A DNA stretch of 16,433 nucleotides from Actinomycetota bacterium (GTDB taxonomy: Bacteria; Actinomycetota; Actinomycetes; Nanopelagicales; Nanopelagicaceae): the NCBI GenBank assembly GCA_026392775.1, contig JAPLBK010000084.1:1-16433 (forward strand), given 5' to 3'. The notes beneath the pieces were generated by a model. That model was not told the origin of the DNA and did not search any database. It saw nothing but the letters and a program-made list of their open reading frames with translations. A program made the position numbers and the translations under genes. Each line of letters begins with the position of its first letter. Position 1 is the stretch's first letter. Shown one piece after another: positions 1-7,067 of the stretch.

Positions 1-7
1 TATCGAA

Positions 8-1387
8 ATGCGTGCAATGTCAGCCGATACAATTTCAATCATGAAAGCCCCAACAAAAAAGCCTATCGCCCGTGTGGTTAATACCGTTGAGCGCGCGGTG
101 GGGCGGCGTGACTTGGTGTTGGCGCGCAAAGGTGTTCGCGATTCTGTCGTTTCACTTGCAGGATTATTGGGCTGCCCAGTTACCAATGAAGAGGGCCGTG
201 AAATTGGACGCTTAGTAGATGTTGTTGTTAAACACGGACAAGATGCTTATCCCCCAGTATCAGGATTAATCGTAAAAGTTGGTCTGCGTCGTTCTTTCAT
301 CGATGGAGCCCGTATTGCAAAGCTAGAGCGCCATCAAATCCAGCTCTCTTCCACAACTATTAACTTAACTGACTACAAGCGCCGTAGTGGTGAATCATTG
401 CTAGATGCTGATGTTCTTGATCACCAGATTGTGGATGTGAACGGCTTACGGGTTGTGCGCTCATCTGATCTGTATTTGGCACCTTTAGACAAAGAGATTC
501 GTGTTGTGGGAGTGGATATTTCTTTCGTTACTTTCCTTCGCCGCATCTTTCCTGGCGCACTTGGTCGCCGTGCAACGCCGCAACATGTTCTGGATTGGGC
601 AACAGTTGCATCCCTTGCCGATACTTCAGGTGTTGTTAAGACCTCAGGTTCAAAGACCGCGCTTTCTCAACTGCGCCCTGCCGACTTAGCTGACTTGATT
701 GAAGATTTGGCTGGGCGTGAACAAAGTGCGCTCATAGAAATGTTGGACCCCGAGTTAGCTGCAGATGCTCTGGAAGAGATGGAAGACGAAGAATTGCAAG
801 GTCTGCTTCGTGGTTTGAGTGAAGGACGCGCAGCCGAACTCCTTAGCCGTATGGAACCAGATGAGTCTGCTGAGGTATTGCGTGATTTAGATGATGAGCA
901 CCGTGAAGATATTTTAAAGGCCATGGATACCAAGATGGCGAGGCAGTTGCGCCAGCTCATCGCGTTCGATGAAACTTTAGCTGGCGGAATCATGACCACT
1001 CACATGGTCTTTGCTCAAGACAATGACACAGTCGGTGGCGCCCTTGCCCGCCTTGTTGAAAATCGCGATCGTGATATTTCCGATGGTGTTGTTATCGTGG
1101 ATGGCAAAGGCAAATTAGTTGATCATATTCAGATTATTGAGCTTGTGGCCGCTAAATCAAACGCACTTTTGAGCACTCTCATTGGGCCTCCTTACCCAAC
1201 ATCTGTACAAATTGATTCATCACTAGAAGAAGTAATTGAAGAGTTTTCAAATAACCGTGGTTCCTCAATCGTTGTTATTGATGATAAAGGTAGGCCTGTT
1301 GGTCGCATTTTGGCCGATGACTTGGTCGATGCACTCAAACCTGAAGAACAACAAGGACTCTCTAAAGGAACTGGTGCGCTCTCATGA
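8..1387 (+). CDS. PRC-barrel / MgtE N-domain / CBS-pair protein, probable Mg2+-sensing regulator
   Basis: A soluble 459-residue protein built like the cytosolic half of the Mg2+ channel MgtE, without its membrane domain. Visible parts: a PRC-barrel-like beta region at about residues 50-120, possibly a second at 130-180; an acidic helical MgtE_N superhelix at about 222-320 (repeats around PADLADLIEDL, LDPELAADALEEM and LSRMEPDESAEVL); then two CBS motifs at about 326-445, starting at GGIMTTHMV. No hydrophobic helix is long enough to span a membrane. In MgtE, the N and CBS domains bind Mg2+ and close the pore; here I infer a separate sensor acting on the Nramp-like transporter encoded next, whose ATG overlaps this stop codon (ATGA). 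The start could be ATG 8, 17 or 41; only 7 bases of upstream sequence are present, so it cannot be settled, and any control element such as an M-box would lie outside the window. Confidence 0.85.
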   Translation: MRAMSADTISIMKAPTKKPIARVVNTVERAVGRRDLVLARKGVRDSVVSLAGLLGCPVTNEEGREIGRLVDVVVKHGQDAYPPVSGLIVKVGLRRSFIDGARIAKLERHQIQLSSTTINLTDYKRRSGESLLDADVLDHQIVDVNGLRVVRSSDLYLAPLDKEIRVVGVDISFVTFLRRIFPGALGRRATPQHVLDWATVASLADTSGVVKTSGSKTALSQLRPADLADLIEDLAGREQSALIEMLDPELAADALEEMEDEELQGLLRGLSEGRAAELLSRMEPDESAEVLRDLDDEHREDILKAMDTKMARQLRQLIAFDETLAGGIMTTHMVFAQDNDTVGGALARLVENRDRDISDGVVIVDGKGKLVDHIQIIELVAAKSNALLSTLIGPPYPTSVQIDSSLEEVIEEFSNNRGSSIVVIDDKGRPVGRILADDLVDALKPEEQQGLSKGTGALS

Positions 1388-2619
1388 CAACAACGCGCAA
1401 GATTCGTTTAGCCGCACTTGTCTCGGTCATGGGCCCAGGAATTATTGCGGGGCTTTCAGATGATGATCCAGCCGGTATCACCACTTATTCGCAGCTGGGC
1501 GCAAAGTTTGGATATCAACTGCTGTGGGTAGTGGTTCTTTCCACTATCGCTCTGATTATTTTCCAAGATCTAGGTGCACGCATTGGCGTTGTTACACGCC
1601 AGGGACTCATTGGTTTAGTGCGCCAAAAGTATGGTGCACGTTCTGGAACCTTAAGTGCCAGTGCTTTGATTATTGCTAACTTAGGCACCCTCACTGCTGA
1701 ATTTGCAGGCATTGCAATAGCCGGTGAACTCTTTGGTCTCTCACGATTTGTAACAGTTCCTGCAGGTGCCCTCATAGTTTCATTTCTGGTTCTTCGAGGA
1801 TCTTTTGCCAACATCGAAAAAGTTTTTTTTGCACTCTCTGCCGTGTTTATCTCATACATCGTTGCTGGCTTCTTGGCGCAACCAGACTGGAGTCAAGCCG
1901 CTCACGGCGTCTTTGTTCCATCTATGCCATTTACCCACGACGCTCTTTTTCTAGCGACGGCAACTCTGGGAACAACACTTGCCCCATGGGGTCTGGCTTT
2001 CATCCAGTCGTATGCGGTAGATAAGCGTTTAACTCGCGATGATCTAAAACTTCTACGCATTGATGTGTGGACTGGATCTTTACTCACCGGCATCATCGGA
2101 TTCTTTGTTGTTATTACATGCGCTGCGACCTTAAACAAAGAAGGACTCACTGAGATCACCGATGCTGCCCAAGCAGCACGCGCACTTGAACCTTTAGCCG
2201 GCACGATGGCAAAAGCCCTTTTTGCAATTGGCTTAGTAGGGGCGGCATTACTTGCAGCATCTATCTTGCCATTATCAACTGCTTACTCTGTCGGCGATCT
2301 GACCGGACAACCTGCAGCCCTAGATGATGGCCCAAAAGAAGCTCCCTTGTTTTATGCAACCTTTGGTGTGATGACGGTATTGGCATCAGGACTAATTCTC
2401 ATTCCCGATCTGCCGTTGATTAAGGTTCTAGTCTTCACACAGATCCTAAACGCCATCTTGTTACTACCACTGCTGATCTTTATGTATGGAATATCTAAAG
2501 ATGAACGTCTCATGGGTGAGTTTGCATCTAGCAAGCGAATGCGTGGTGTTTATGCCTTCATCATCTCTTTAGTGGCGATCTGCGTTCTTGCATTACTCTC
2601 TTTTAGCATTAATCCTTAG
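1384..2619 (+). CDS. Nramp-fold divalent cation transporter, probably Mg2+-type (NRMT-like)
   Basis: A 411-residue integral membrane protein with about 11 hydrophobic segments and the Nramp/SLC11 signature regions. The TM1 motif that reads DPGN in Mn/Fe transporters is DPAG here (residues 28-31, within SDDDPAGITTY), so the binding-site Asp is kept and the Asn is lost. The TM6 motif, usually MPH, reads APW (200-202), so the metal-binding Met and the nearby His are both lost. That Met is known to favour transition metals over Mg2+ and Ca2+, and Nramp-related Mg2+ transporters have been described; I infer alkaline-earth transport. The gene overlaps the preceding MgtE_N/CBS gene by 4 bp, implying translational coupling and shared function. 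Its stop overlaps the convergent hydrolase gene by 11 bp. Naming it mntH would probably mislead about the substrate. Confidence 0.85.
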   Translation: MTTTRKIRLAALVSVMGPGIIAGLSDDDPAGITTYSQLGAKFGYQLLWVVVLSTIALIIFQDLGARIGVVTRQGLIGLVRQKYGARSGTLSASALIIANLGTLTAEFAGIAIAGELFGLSRFVTVPAGALIVSFLVLRGSFANIEKVFFALSAVFISYIVAGFLAQPDWSQAAHGVFVPSMPFTHDALFLATATLGTTLAPWGLAFIQSYAVDKRLTRDDLKLLRIDVWTGSLLTGIIGFFVVITCAATLNKEGLTEITDAAQAARALEPLAGTMAKALFAIGLVGAALLAASILPLSTAYSVGDLTGQPAALDDGPKEAPLFYATFGVMTVLASGLILIPDLPLIKVLVFTQILNAILLLPLLIFMYGISKDERLMGEFASSKRMRGVYAFIISLVAICVLALLSFSINP

Positions 2620-3394
2620 GTGGATGAGTCGTTAATCCTTCAATAAAGATGAGGGAGTTCTGGAAAATTAGTTCCTGGTCGTAATCCAAAGTTGCAACGT
2701 GGTAACTGTTGACTAACTCAATTCGAGATTTATTTGCAGAACCGAGGCCGGCCATAACTATTTCAGTGTTTGAAACTGGCAAGGTGTGATCTTCTACTGA
2801 ATGAAATAGTTGAACTGGAACAGTTATCTTGCTGAGATTCTTTCGCGTTATTTTGAGCATCTTAAGTAATTCAGCTATTCCGCGAGTTGGAAGCGCGTCA
2901 TAGCCATGCTCTGTAATCCCAGGACGCTTAATATCATTTCCAACACTGGAGCGAAGTTTTTGGAAATGTGAGACAAGGTAAGCCAATTGATGTGGCAAGA
3001 ACGCCACGTGAATCATTGGGTTTACTAAAATCAATCCAGCAAGTCGATCATTATGGGATTGAGCAACATTGAGCGCTGTGCCCCCACCCATTGATAAACC
3101 AGCAACGAAAACTTGATCGCAACTTTTTAAGAGCTCATCTAATTCAGCTTGAACTTTTGTGGGCCACTCTTGCCATTTCACTTTATTGAGATCTTCAGGT
3201 TTTGTTCCATGGCCGGGAAGAAGTGGAACCCGAACGGTGTAACCCTTGGAGTGCAGGAATTCTCCCCATGGGCGCATTGATGGTGGAGCTCCAGTAAATC
3301 CATGAACAAGTAACACTCCGATTCGAGCATTCTTGCCTGAGCCTTGAGCTGACCAATCCTGCATCCAACCTGGGGGTGCTGTTTCAACTGCCAT
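2609..3394 (-). CDS. alpha/beta hydrolase (monoacylglycerol lipase / carboxylesterase type)
   Basis: A 261-residue alpha/beta-hydrolase. It shows the oxyanion-hole region LLVHGFTG (28-35), the nucleophile elbow GLSMGG (Ser101), an acidic residue in SVEDHTLP (Asp202) and the catalytic His in NSYHVATLD (His232), in the right order and spacing for the Est30 / monoacylglycerol-lipase group. It lacks a signal peptide or membrane segment, so it is probably a cytosolic esterase; the substrate cannot be read from sequence. The reading frame stays open upstream to 3568, but that would run through the divergent exonuclease gene. The ATG at 3394 leaves an ordinary N-terminus and sits 7 nt after a TATTGT box, so I chose it. 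The 3' end overlaps the Nramp-like gene by 11 bp. Confidence 0.85.
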   Translation of the reverse strand: MAVETAPPGWMQDWSAQGSGKNARIGVLLVHGFTGAPPSMRPWGEFLHSKGYTVRVPLLPGHGTKPEDLNKVKWQEWPTKVQAELDELLKSCDQVFVAGLSMGGGTALNVAQSHNDRLAGLILVNPMIHVAFLPHQLAYLVSHFQKLRSSVGNDIKRPGITEHGYDALPTRGIAELLKMLKITRKNLSKITVPVQLFHSVEDHTLPVSNTEIVMAGLGSANKSRIELVNSYHVATLDYDQELIFQNSLIFIEGLTTHPPKD

Positions 3395-3401
3395 AGGTAA
3401 C

Positions 3402-3407
3402 ACAATA
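3402..3407 (-). promoter_or_regulatory. -10 box of a probable leaderless promoter for the hydrolase gene
   Basis: Reading the minus strand, TATTGT is followed by 7 nt (gttacct) and then the ATG at 3394, which would put the transcription start at or next to the start codon. A TTGACA sits only 7 bp upstream (3415-3420), too close to be its -35. No Shine-Dalgarno is present. It lies back to back with the exonuclease promoter in a 55-bp gap. Confidence 0.5.
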
Positions 3408-3436
3408 CGCGTGCTGTCAATGACGGTCCAATCACT

Positions 3437-3442
3437 TACTAT
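3437..3442 (+). promoter_or_regulatory. -10 box of a probable leaderless promoter for the exonuclease gene
   Basis: TACTAT is followed by 7 nt (cgccact) and the ATG at 3450, the geometry expected when transcription begins at the start codon. No convincing -35 and no Shine-Dalgarno are seen. The box also supports ATG 3450 over the GTG at 3411 that opens the same frame. Confidence 0.55.
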
Positions 3443-3449
3443 CGCCACT

Positions 3450-4046
3450 ATGCATCTTTCAGAAGCCACCTTTGTCGTTGTGGATTTAGAAACCTCAGGT
3501 GCTGCCCCATCTACTGGTGCAGGAATTACAGAGATTGGTGCTGTGAAAGTGCGCGGCGGCGTAATCATCGGTGAGTTTGAAACCTTTGTGAATCCGGGCG
3601 TTCAGATTTCAGAATTCATCACACAACTCACTGGAATTACAGATCACATGCTTGCTAGCGCTCCGACTATCGGCCAAGTATTTCCCTCATTTATAGAGTT
3701 TTTAGGGCCAGAGAATGAGAATATTTTAGTTGCCCATAACGCGCCCTTTGATGTGGGATTTCTAAAGGCTGCAGCTGCGCATCTGGACTACCCATGGCCC
3801 AATCACCATGTCGCAGACACTGCCAGATTAGCAAGATATGTATTAACTAAAGATGATGTCATCAACTGCAAGCTTGCTACCTTGGCTGAATTCTTTGGTG
3901 CAACAACTTCTCCCACACACCGTGCCCTAGATGATGCTCGTGCCACGGTGGATGTATTGCATGGAATCATTGAACGCCTTGGAAGCTTTGGAATTACCAC
4001 CTTGCCACAGTTTAAAAAAGTTAAGAAGAGGCTAGTTTCTGGCTAA
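3450..4046 (+). CDS. DnaQ-like DEDDh 3'-5' exonuclease, single-domain form
   Basis: A 198-residue DEDDh exonuclease of the DNA polymerase III epsilon family. Visible motifs: ExoI VVDLETSG (Asp and Glu bind metal), ExoII HNAPFDVGFL, and ExoIII HRALDDARAT with the catalytic His and Asp. It would remove nucleotides from 3' ends in proofreading or repair. The gene at this position beside trpD in mycobacteria (Rv2191, from memory) carries a further GIY-YIG/UvrC-like region after the exonuclease domain; here the protein stops about 30 residues after ExoIII, so that half is absent. The last 26 bp overlap the end of trpD on the other strand. I chose the start at 3450 because it places the first beta strand (ATFVVVDLET) close to the N-terminus and has a promoter-like box just upstream. 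Confidence 0.85.
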   Translation: MHLSEATFVVVDLETSGAAPSTGAGITEIGAVKVRGGVIIGEFETFVNPGVQISEFITQLTGITDHMLASAPTIGQVFPSFIEFLGPENENILVAHNAPFDVGFLKAAAAHLDYPWPNHHVADTARLARYVLTKDDVINCKLATLAEFFGATTSPTHRALDDARATVDVLHGIIERLGSFGITTLPQFKKVKKRLVSG

Positions 4047-5067
4047 GTGCTGCCCACTGTGAAAGAAGAGTTGCCGCAGAACCGCTATCAATGGCACTTT
4101 CGGCTCTTTCGACACCCTTTTGGATTCGATCGTTAAGGCTTAACTCCATCTCACCCTCATAGGCTGCGATTGCAGCAGCTGCATTTAGAACAACTGCATC
4201 ACGCGGTGCACCTTTTTCACCCGAAAAAATAGCGTTAGTGATTCTGGCATTCTCACTTGCATCTCCCCCAGCAAGGGCTGAGATCGGGGATCTGGCAATT
4301 CCGAAATCAAGTGGGTCCAATAACCCACTGGCTATTTGGCCATTACCTAAAGTTAAAACAGAAGTAGTTGTTGCAAGAGTTATTTCATCAAGGCCATCAT
4401 CGCCCCGGAAAACGAAGCCATCAACGCCCTTATCGGCTAGTACCTGAGCCATCACTAAATGCATTCGATCATTGGCAACGCCAATTGCTGCAGCCTTTGG
4501 TTTAGCTGGATTAGATAGCGGGCCCAAGATATTGAAAACTGTGGGGACGCCTAACTCTTTACGGGCAGGTGCTGCAAATCGCATTGCTGGATGAAAAACA
4601 GGGGCAAAACAAAACCCAATTCCAAGCTGTGCAAAAGTAGTTTCAACGCCTTTGCCATCTAGCGTTACTGCAACGCCTAGAGCTTCTAGTAAGTCTGCAG
4701 CCCCTGATTTAGATGATGCTGCGCGGTTACCGTGTTTAACTACTTTGGCTCCTGCAGCTGCAGCGATAATTGCAGCAGTGGTTGAAATATTGATTGTGTG
4801 GGCACCGTCGCCACCGGTTCCAACTGTGTCGACTGCGCGTTCTGTAATGGAGATTGGCGCAGAATGCTCATACATCTGGGCAACTAGCGCACCCACTTCT
4901 TCACTGGTCTCGCCTTTGGCCTTGAGTGCAAGCAGAAACTTTTTAATCAACTCATTATCGGCTTTGCCATCAAGGATCTGCTTCATGCACCACGCAACAT
5001 CCTGAGGTACTAAATCCAGCCCGCTTTCAAGAATTGAGAAATAGCGATCCCACAACTCCTTGGACAT
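4021..5067 (-). CDS. trpD: anthranilate phosphoribosyltransferase
   Basis: A full-length 348-residue TrpD. It transfers the phosphoribosyl group of PRPP to anthranilate, the second committed step of tryptophan synthesis, in the cytosol. Diagnostic motifs are VGTGGDG (PRPP-binding loop, about residue 82), the KHGNRAASSKSG loop (about 111-122), and the downstream FNILGPLSNP segment. No other trp genes are nearby; a solitary trpD beside ctaE-qcrCAB is also the mycobacterial arrangement. The ATG lies 2 nt after the stop of the receiver-like gene with no Shine-Dalgarno, so it is probably translated by coupling and transcribed from the promoter at 5478-5483. Its 3' end overlaps the convergent exonuclease gene by 26 bp. 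Confidence 0.97.
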   Translation of the reverse strand: MSKELWDRYFSILESGLDLVPQDVAWCMKQILDGKADNELIKKFLLALKAKGETSEEVGALVAQMYEHSAPISITERAVDTVGTGGDGAHTINISTTAAIIAAAAGAKVVKHGNRAASSKSGAADLLEALGVAVTLDGKGVETTFAQLGIGFCFAPVFHPAMRFAAPARKELGVPTVFNILGPLSNPAKPKAAAIGVANDRMHLVMAQVLADKGVDGFVFRGDDGLDEITLATTTSVLTLGNGQIASGLLDPLDFGIARSPISALAGGDASENARITNAIFSGEKGAPRDAVVLNAAAAIAAYEGEMELSLNDRIQKGVERAESAIDSGSAATLLSQWAALSQKLASS

Positions 5068-5069
5068 TT

Positions 5070-5471
5070 TTAAACTACAGCAGGGGTTGTGCCGCGAAGT
5101 AGCTCCGCCGCACTTTTAGCCAGAGTGAATGGATCAATAGGGTGAATGACCGATGCTTCAGCCATGGACCATGCAGCAAGCCAAGCATCCTCTTTGCGAC
5201 CTGTAATAACTAAGACAGGTGGGCAGTTGAACACTTCATCTTTAAGTTGACGGGCAACACCTAACCCACCCTCTGGAACGGCTTCGCCATCTAGGATGAA
5301 AAGATCGATGTTTTTATTGTTATCAACATAGGAACGAAGAGCAGCGGCGGTTGCAAACTCATGAATCTGGTGCTCGCCTACATCACTTGCAGTTCTGGTG
5401 CCCAAGGCATCAATTACGGCCTTTCGCACAGATGAATCATCTGCGTAAACCAGTATCTGCTTTTTTGCCAT
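5070..5471 (-). CDS. receiver-like (response-regulator fold) protein, stand-alone and probably degenerate
   Basis: A 133-residue protein with a CheY-like pattern and no output domain. The first strand ends in an acidic pair (ILVYADD, Asp11-Asp12); Asp61 in LFILDGE is at the phosphoacceptor position; Thr90 in LVITGR is the switch residue. The invariant Lys before Pro in strand 5 (KP) is replaced by His110 (VIHPID). Loss of that Lys usually goes with weak or absent phosphorylation, so I infer a pseudo-receiver or protein-binding module; real phosphotransfer is not excluded. No histidine kinase is nearby. It is the first gene of a two-gene unit with trpD and is divergent from ctaE. The start follows a TAGACT box by 6 nt. 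Confidence 0.7.
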   Translation of the reverse strand: MAKKQILVYADDSSVRKAVIDALGTRTASDVGEHQIHEFATAAALRSYVDNNKNIDLFILDGEAVPEGGLGVARQLKDEVFNCPPVLVITGRKEDAWLAAWSMAEASVIHPIDPFTLAKSAAELLRGTTPAVV

Positions 5472-5477
5472 GGCCTA

Positions 5478-5483
5478 AGTCTA
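5478..5483 (-). promoter_or_regulatory. -10 box of a probable leaderless promoter for the receiver-like gene and trpD
   Basis: Reading the minus strand, TAGACT is followed by 6 nt (taggcc) and the ATG at 5471. No Shine-Dalgarno precedes the start, and no clear -35 is visible. This is the only promoter candidate upstream of trpD. Confidence 0.5.
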
Positions 5484-5547
5484 AGCGCCCACAATGGCTG
5501 CGTGAACTGATTTTTACCTTCAAATATCTGTGGGCTGTTTCACTCCA

Positions 5548-5568
5548 GAACCGGGGGAATAACGGTTC
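5548..5568. promoter_or_regulatory. inverted repeat in the ctaE / receiver-gene intergenic region, possible operator
   Basis: GAACCG, 9 nt, CGGTTC form a perfect 6-bp dyad of 21 bp in total. It lies 53 bp upstream of the ctaE ATG and 76 bp upstream of the divergent receiver-like gene, in the longest non-coding stretch of the window (5472-5621, 150 bp). The 9-nt spacer and lack of a following T-run argue against a terminator; a dimeric regulator site is possible. No known regulator consensus is recognised. Confidence 0.3.
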
Positions 5569-5621
5569 AGAAAGGGTCCTCCCATAAGACGCAGGCGTAG
5601 TTTTCGGGAATAATAAGGCCC

Positions 5622-6251
5622 ATGTCGAGTACATCCATAGCTACCCACCACAGGATCACGCGCCCCAACGCAGTTGCCGTTGGAACAATCGTGTGGCTAT
5701 CAAGTGAGCTGATGTTCTTTGCCGCACTCTTTGCTATTTATTTCACTACTCGCGCAGTGCAGGGTCCGAGCATCTGGACAGAATCAAGTGAGATTCTCAA
5801 TATTCCATTTGCAGCACTTAACACAACAATTCTTGTTCTCTCCTCTGTCACCTGTCAGTTCGGAGTCTTTGCCGCCGAGCGTTTCCAAAATCACCGCACG
5901 GGCTCAATCCTGCAGATGAATAAATGGGGAATGCGTGAATGGTTTGCCCTGACTTTCTTGATGGGCTCTTTCTTTATTGGTGGTCAGATTTATGAGTATG
6001 CCGCCCTTGTTGAAGAAGGCTTAACACTTTCATCTAATGCCTATGGTTCTATCTTTTTCATAGCAACTGGTTTCCACGGACTGCACGTAACTGGTGGGCT
6101 TCTTGCTTTTCTTATTGTGCTCATTCGTGTTTCTAAGGCCCGTCGCTTTACGCATGAACAAGCCACAACAGCAATCGTTGTTTCGTACTACTGGCACTTT
6201 GTCGATGTCGTGTGGATTGCACTCTTCTCAGCGATCTATCTAATTAAGTAA
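5622..6251 (+). CDS. ctaE: cytochrome c oxidase subunit III (aa3 type)
   Basis: A 209-residue subunit III with five predicted membrane helices, the short form usual in actinobacteria. The first helix holds LSSELMFF, with the conserved Glu of the family, and the C-terminal helices contain FHGLHVTGG and [11 protein letters not shown], hallmark subunit III motifs. It stabilises subunit I and its proton uptake path in the membrane. It leads the ctaE-qcrC-qcrA-qcrB unit, with qcrC 17 bp downstream. The start region is less clear than at other operon heads: AATAAT ends 7 nt before the ATG and TAGTTT lies at 5598-5603, so the transcript may be leaderless or have a very short leader. There is no good Shine-Dalgarno. 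Confidence 0.96.
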   Translation: MSSTSIATHHRITRPNAVAVGTIVWLSSELMFFAALFAIYFTTRAVQGPSIWTESSEILNIPFAALNTTILVLSSVTCQFGVFAAERFQNHRTGSILQMNKWGMREWFALTFLMGSFFIGGQIYEYAALVEEGLTLSSNAYGSIFFIATGFHGLHVTGGLLAFLIVLIRVSKARRFTHEQATTAIVVSYYWHFVDVVWIALFSAIYLIK

Positions 6252-6268
6252 GGGAGCACAATTACTTC

Positions 6269-7060
6269 GTGAAGCGTTTATCGCGTTACCGCCGACACAA
6301 GGCCGCTGGCCCATTGCTACTTATTTTTGCCCTGCTTGGAATTGGAACAACTTTCTCTGTTGCAAGTGCAGCTGTTAAAGAATCACAAAACGTTTTTTCT
6401 AGATCAGCATCCATTGAAGAAGGCAAGCAGATCTTCCTTAAAGGTTGTTCCTCTTGCCACGGGCTCAACGCTGAAGGTGGATCTGTAGCGCCTTCTTTAA
6501 TTGGCACAGGATCTGCCTCAGTTGATTTCCAAGTTGGAACTGGCCGTATGCCAATGGCTAACATGAGCACACAAGCGATGCGCAAAGCACCTGTCTATAA
6601 CGAAGAAGAAGTTGCGGCGCTAGCTGTTTATGTCGCATCTCTTGCCCCTGGCCCTGCAATTCCAGAGGAATCAGCCCTTAATTATGAACGCGATGGAAAC
6701 TCTGCCCAAGGTGGGGAGCTATTTAGAAATAACTGCGCCATGTGTCACAACTTTGCTGGTCAAGGTGGCGCGCTATCACAAGGTAAGTACGCACCAACTC
6801 TTATGGGTGTTGAACCAAAACATATTTATGAAGCCATGGTCACTGGTCCACAATCAATGCCAGTATTTAGTGATAAAACTATTACACCTGAAGAAAAGCT
6901 TTCAGTGATCAAATGGATCAAGGCCGCTGAAGCTGAACCAAATCTAGGTGGAGCAACGATGGGGCGAATTGGACCAGTTACTGAAGGTCTGGTGGCTTGG
7001 ATACTAGGACTTGGACTGCTCATTGGTATTGCAGTCTGGCTAACTATGAGAGCGAGGTAG
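6269..7060 (+). CDS. qcrC: cytochrome bcc complex diheme cytochrome c subunit
   Basis: A 263-residue diheme cytochrome c, the cc subunit of the actinobacterial bcc complex. It begins with a basic stretch and a hydrophobic segment (about 13-35), then has two c-type domains with heme sites CSSCH (60-64) and CAMCH (156-160). Candidate axial Met residues are in GRMPM (94-96) and QSMPVF (Met197). A C-terminal helix (about 238-258) anchors it with the heme domains outside. It carries electrons from the Rieske protein to CuA of CtaC, replacing a free cytochrome c. The start codon is GTG, with AGGGAG about 12 nt upstream, a rather long spacing; qcrA begins 7 bp after the stop. Confidence 0.96.
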   Translation: MKRLSRYRRHKAAGPLLLIFALLGIGTTFSVASAAVKESQNVFSRSASIEEGKQIFLKGCSSCHGLNAEGGSVAPSLIGTGSASVDFQVGTGRMPMANMSTQAMRKAPVYNEEEVAALAVYVASLAPGPAIPEESALNYERDGNSAQGGELFRNNCAMCHNFAGQGGALSQGKYAPTLMGVEPKHIYEAMVTGPQSMPVFSDKTITPEEKLSVIKWIKAAEAEPNLGGATMGRIGPVTEGLVAWILGLGLLIGIAVWLTMRAR

Positions 7061-7067
7061 GCGCAAC

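Noticed and set aside
3415..3420. TTGACA on the minus strand as the -35 of the hydrolase promoter
   Set aside because: It is only 7 bp from the TATTGT box; at a normal 17-bp spacing the -10 would be CCTATG, overlapping the start codon, which is a poor match.
3178..3435. 85-residue minus-strand frame inside the hydrolase gene
   Set aside because: It lies inside the hydrolase gene in another frame, with no recognisable domain; the hydrolase frame carries the full catalytic motifs.
3395..3568. Upstream extension of the hydrolase frame to 3568 on the minus strand
   Set aside because: It would run through the start and ExoI region of the divergent exonuclease, and the added residues do not resemble a hydrolase N-terminus. 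ATG 3394 is better placed behind a -10-like box.
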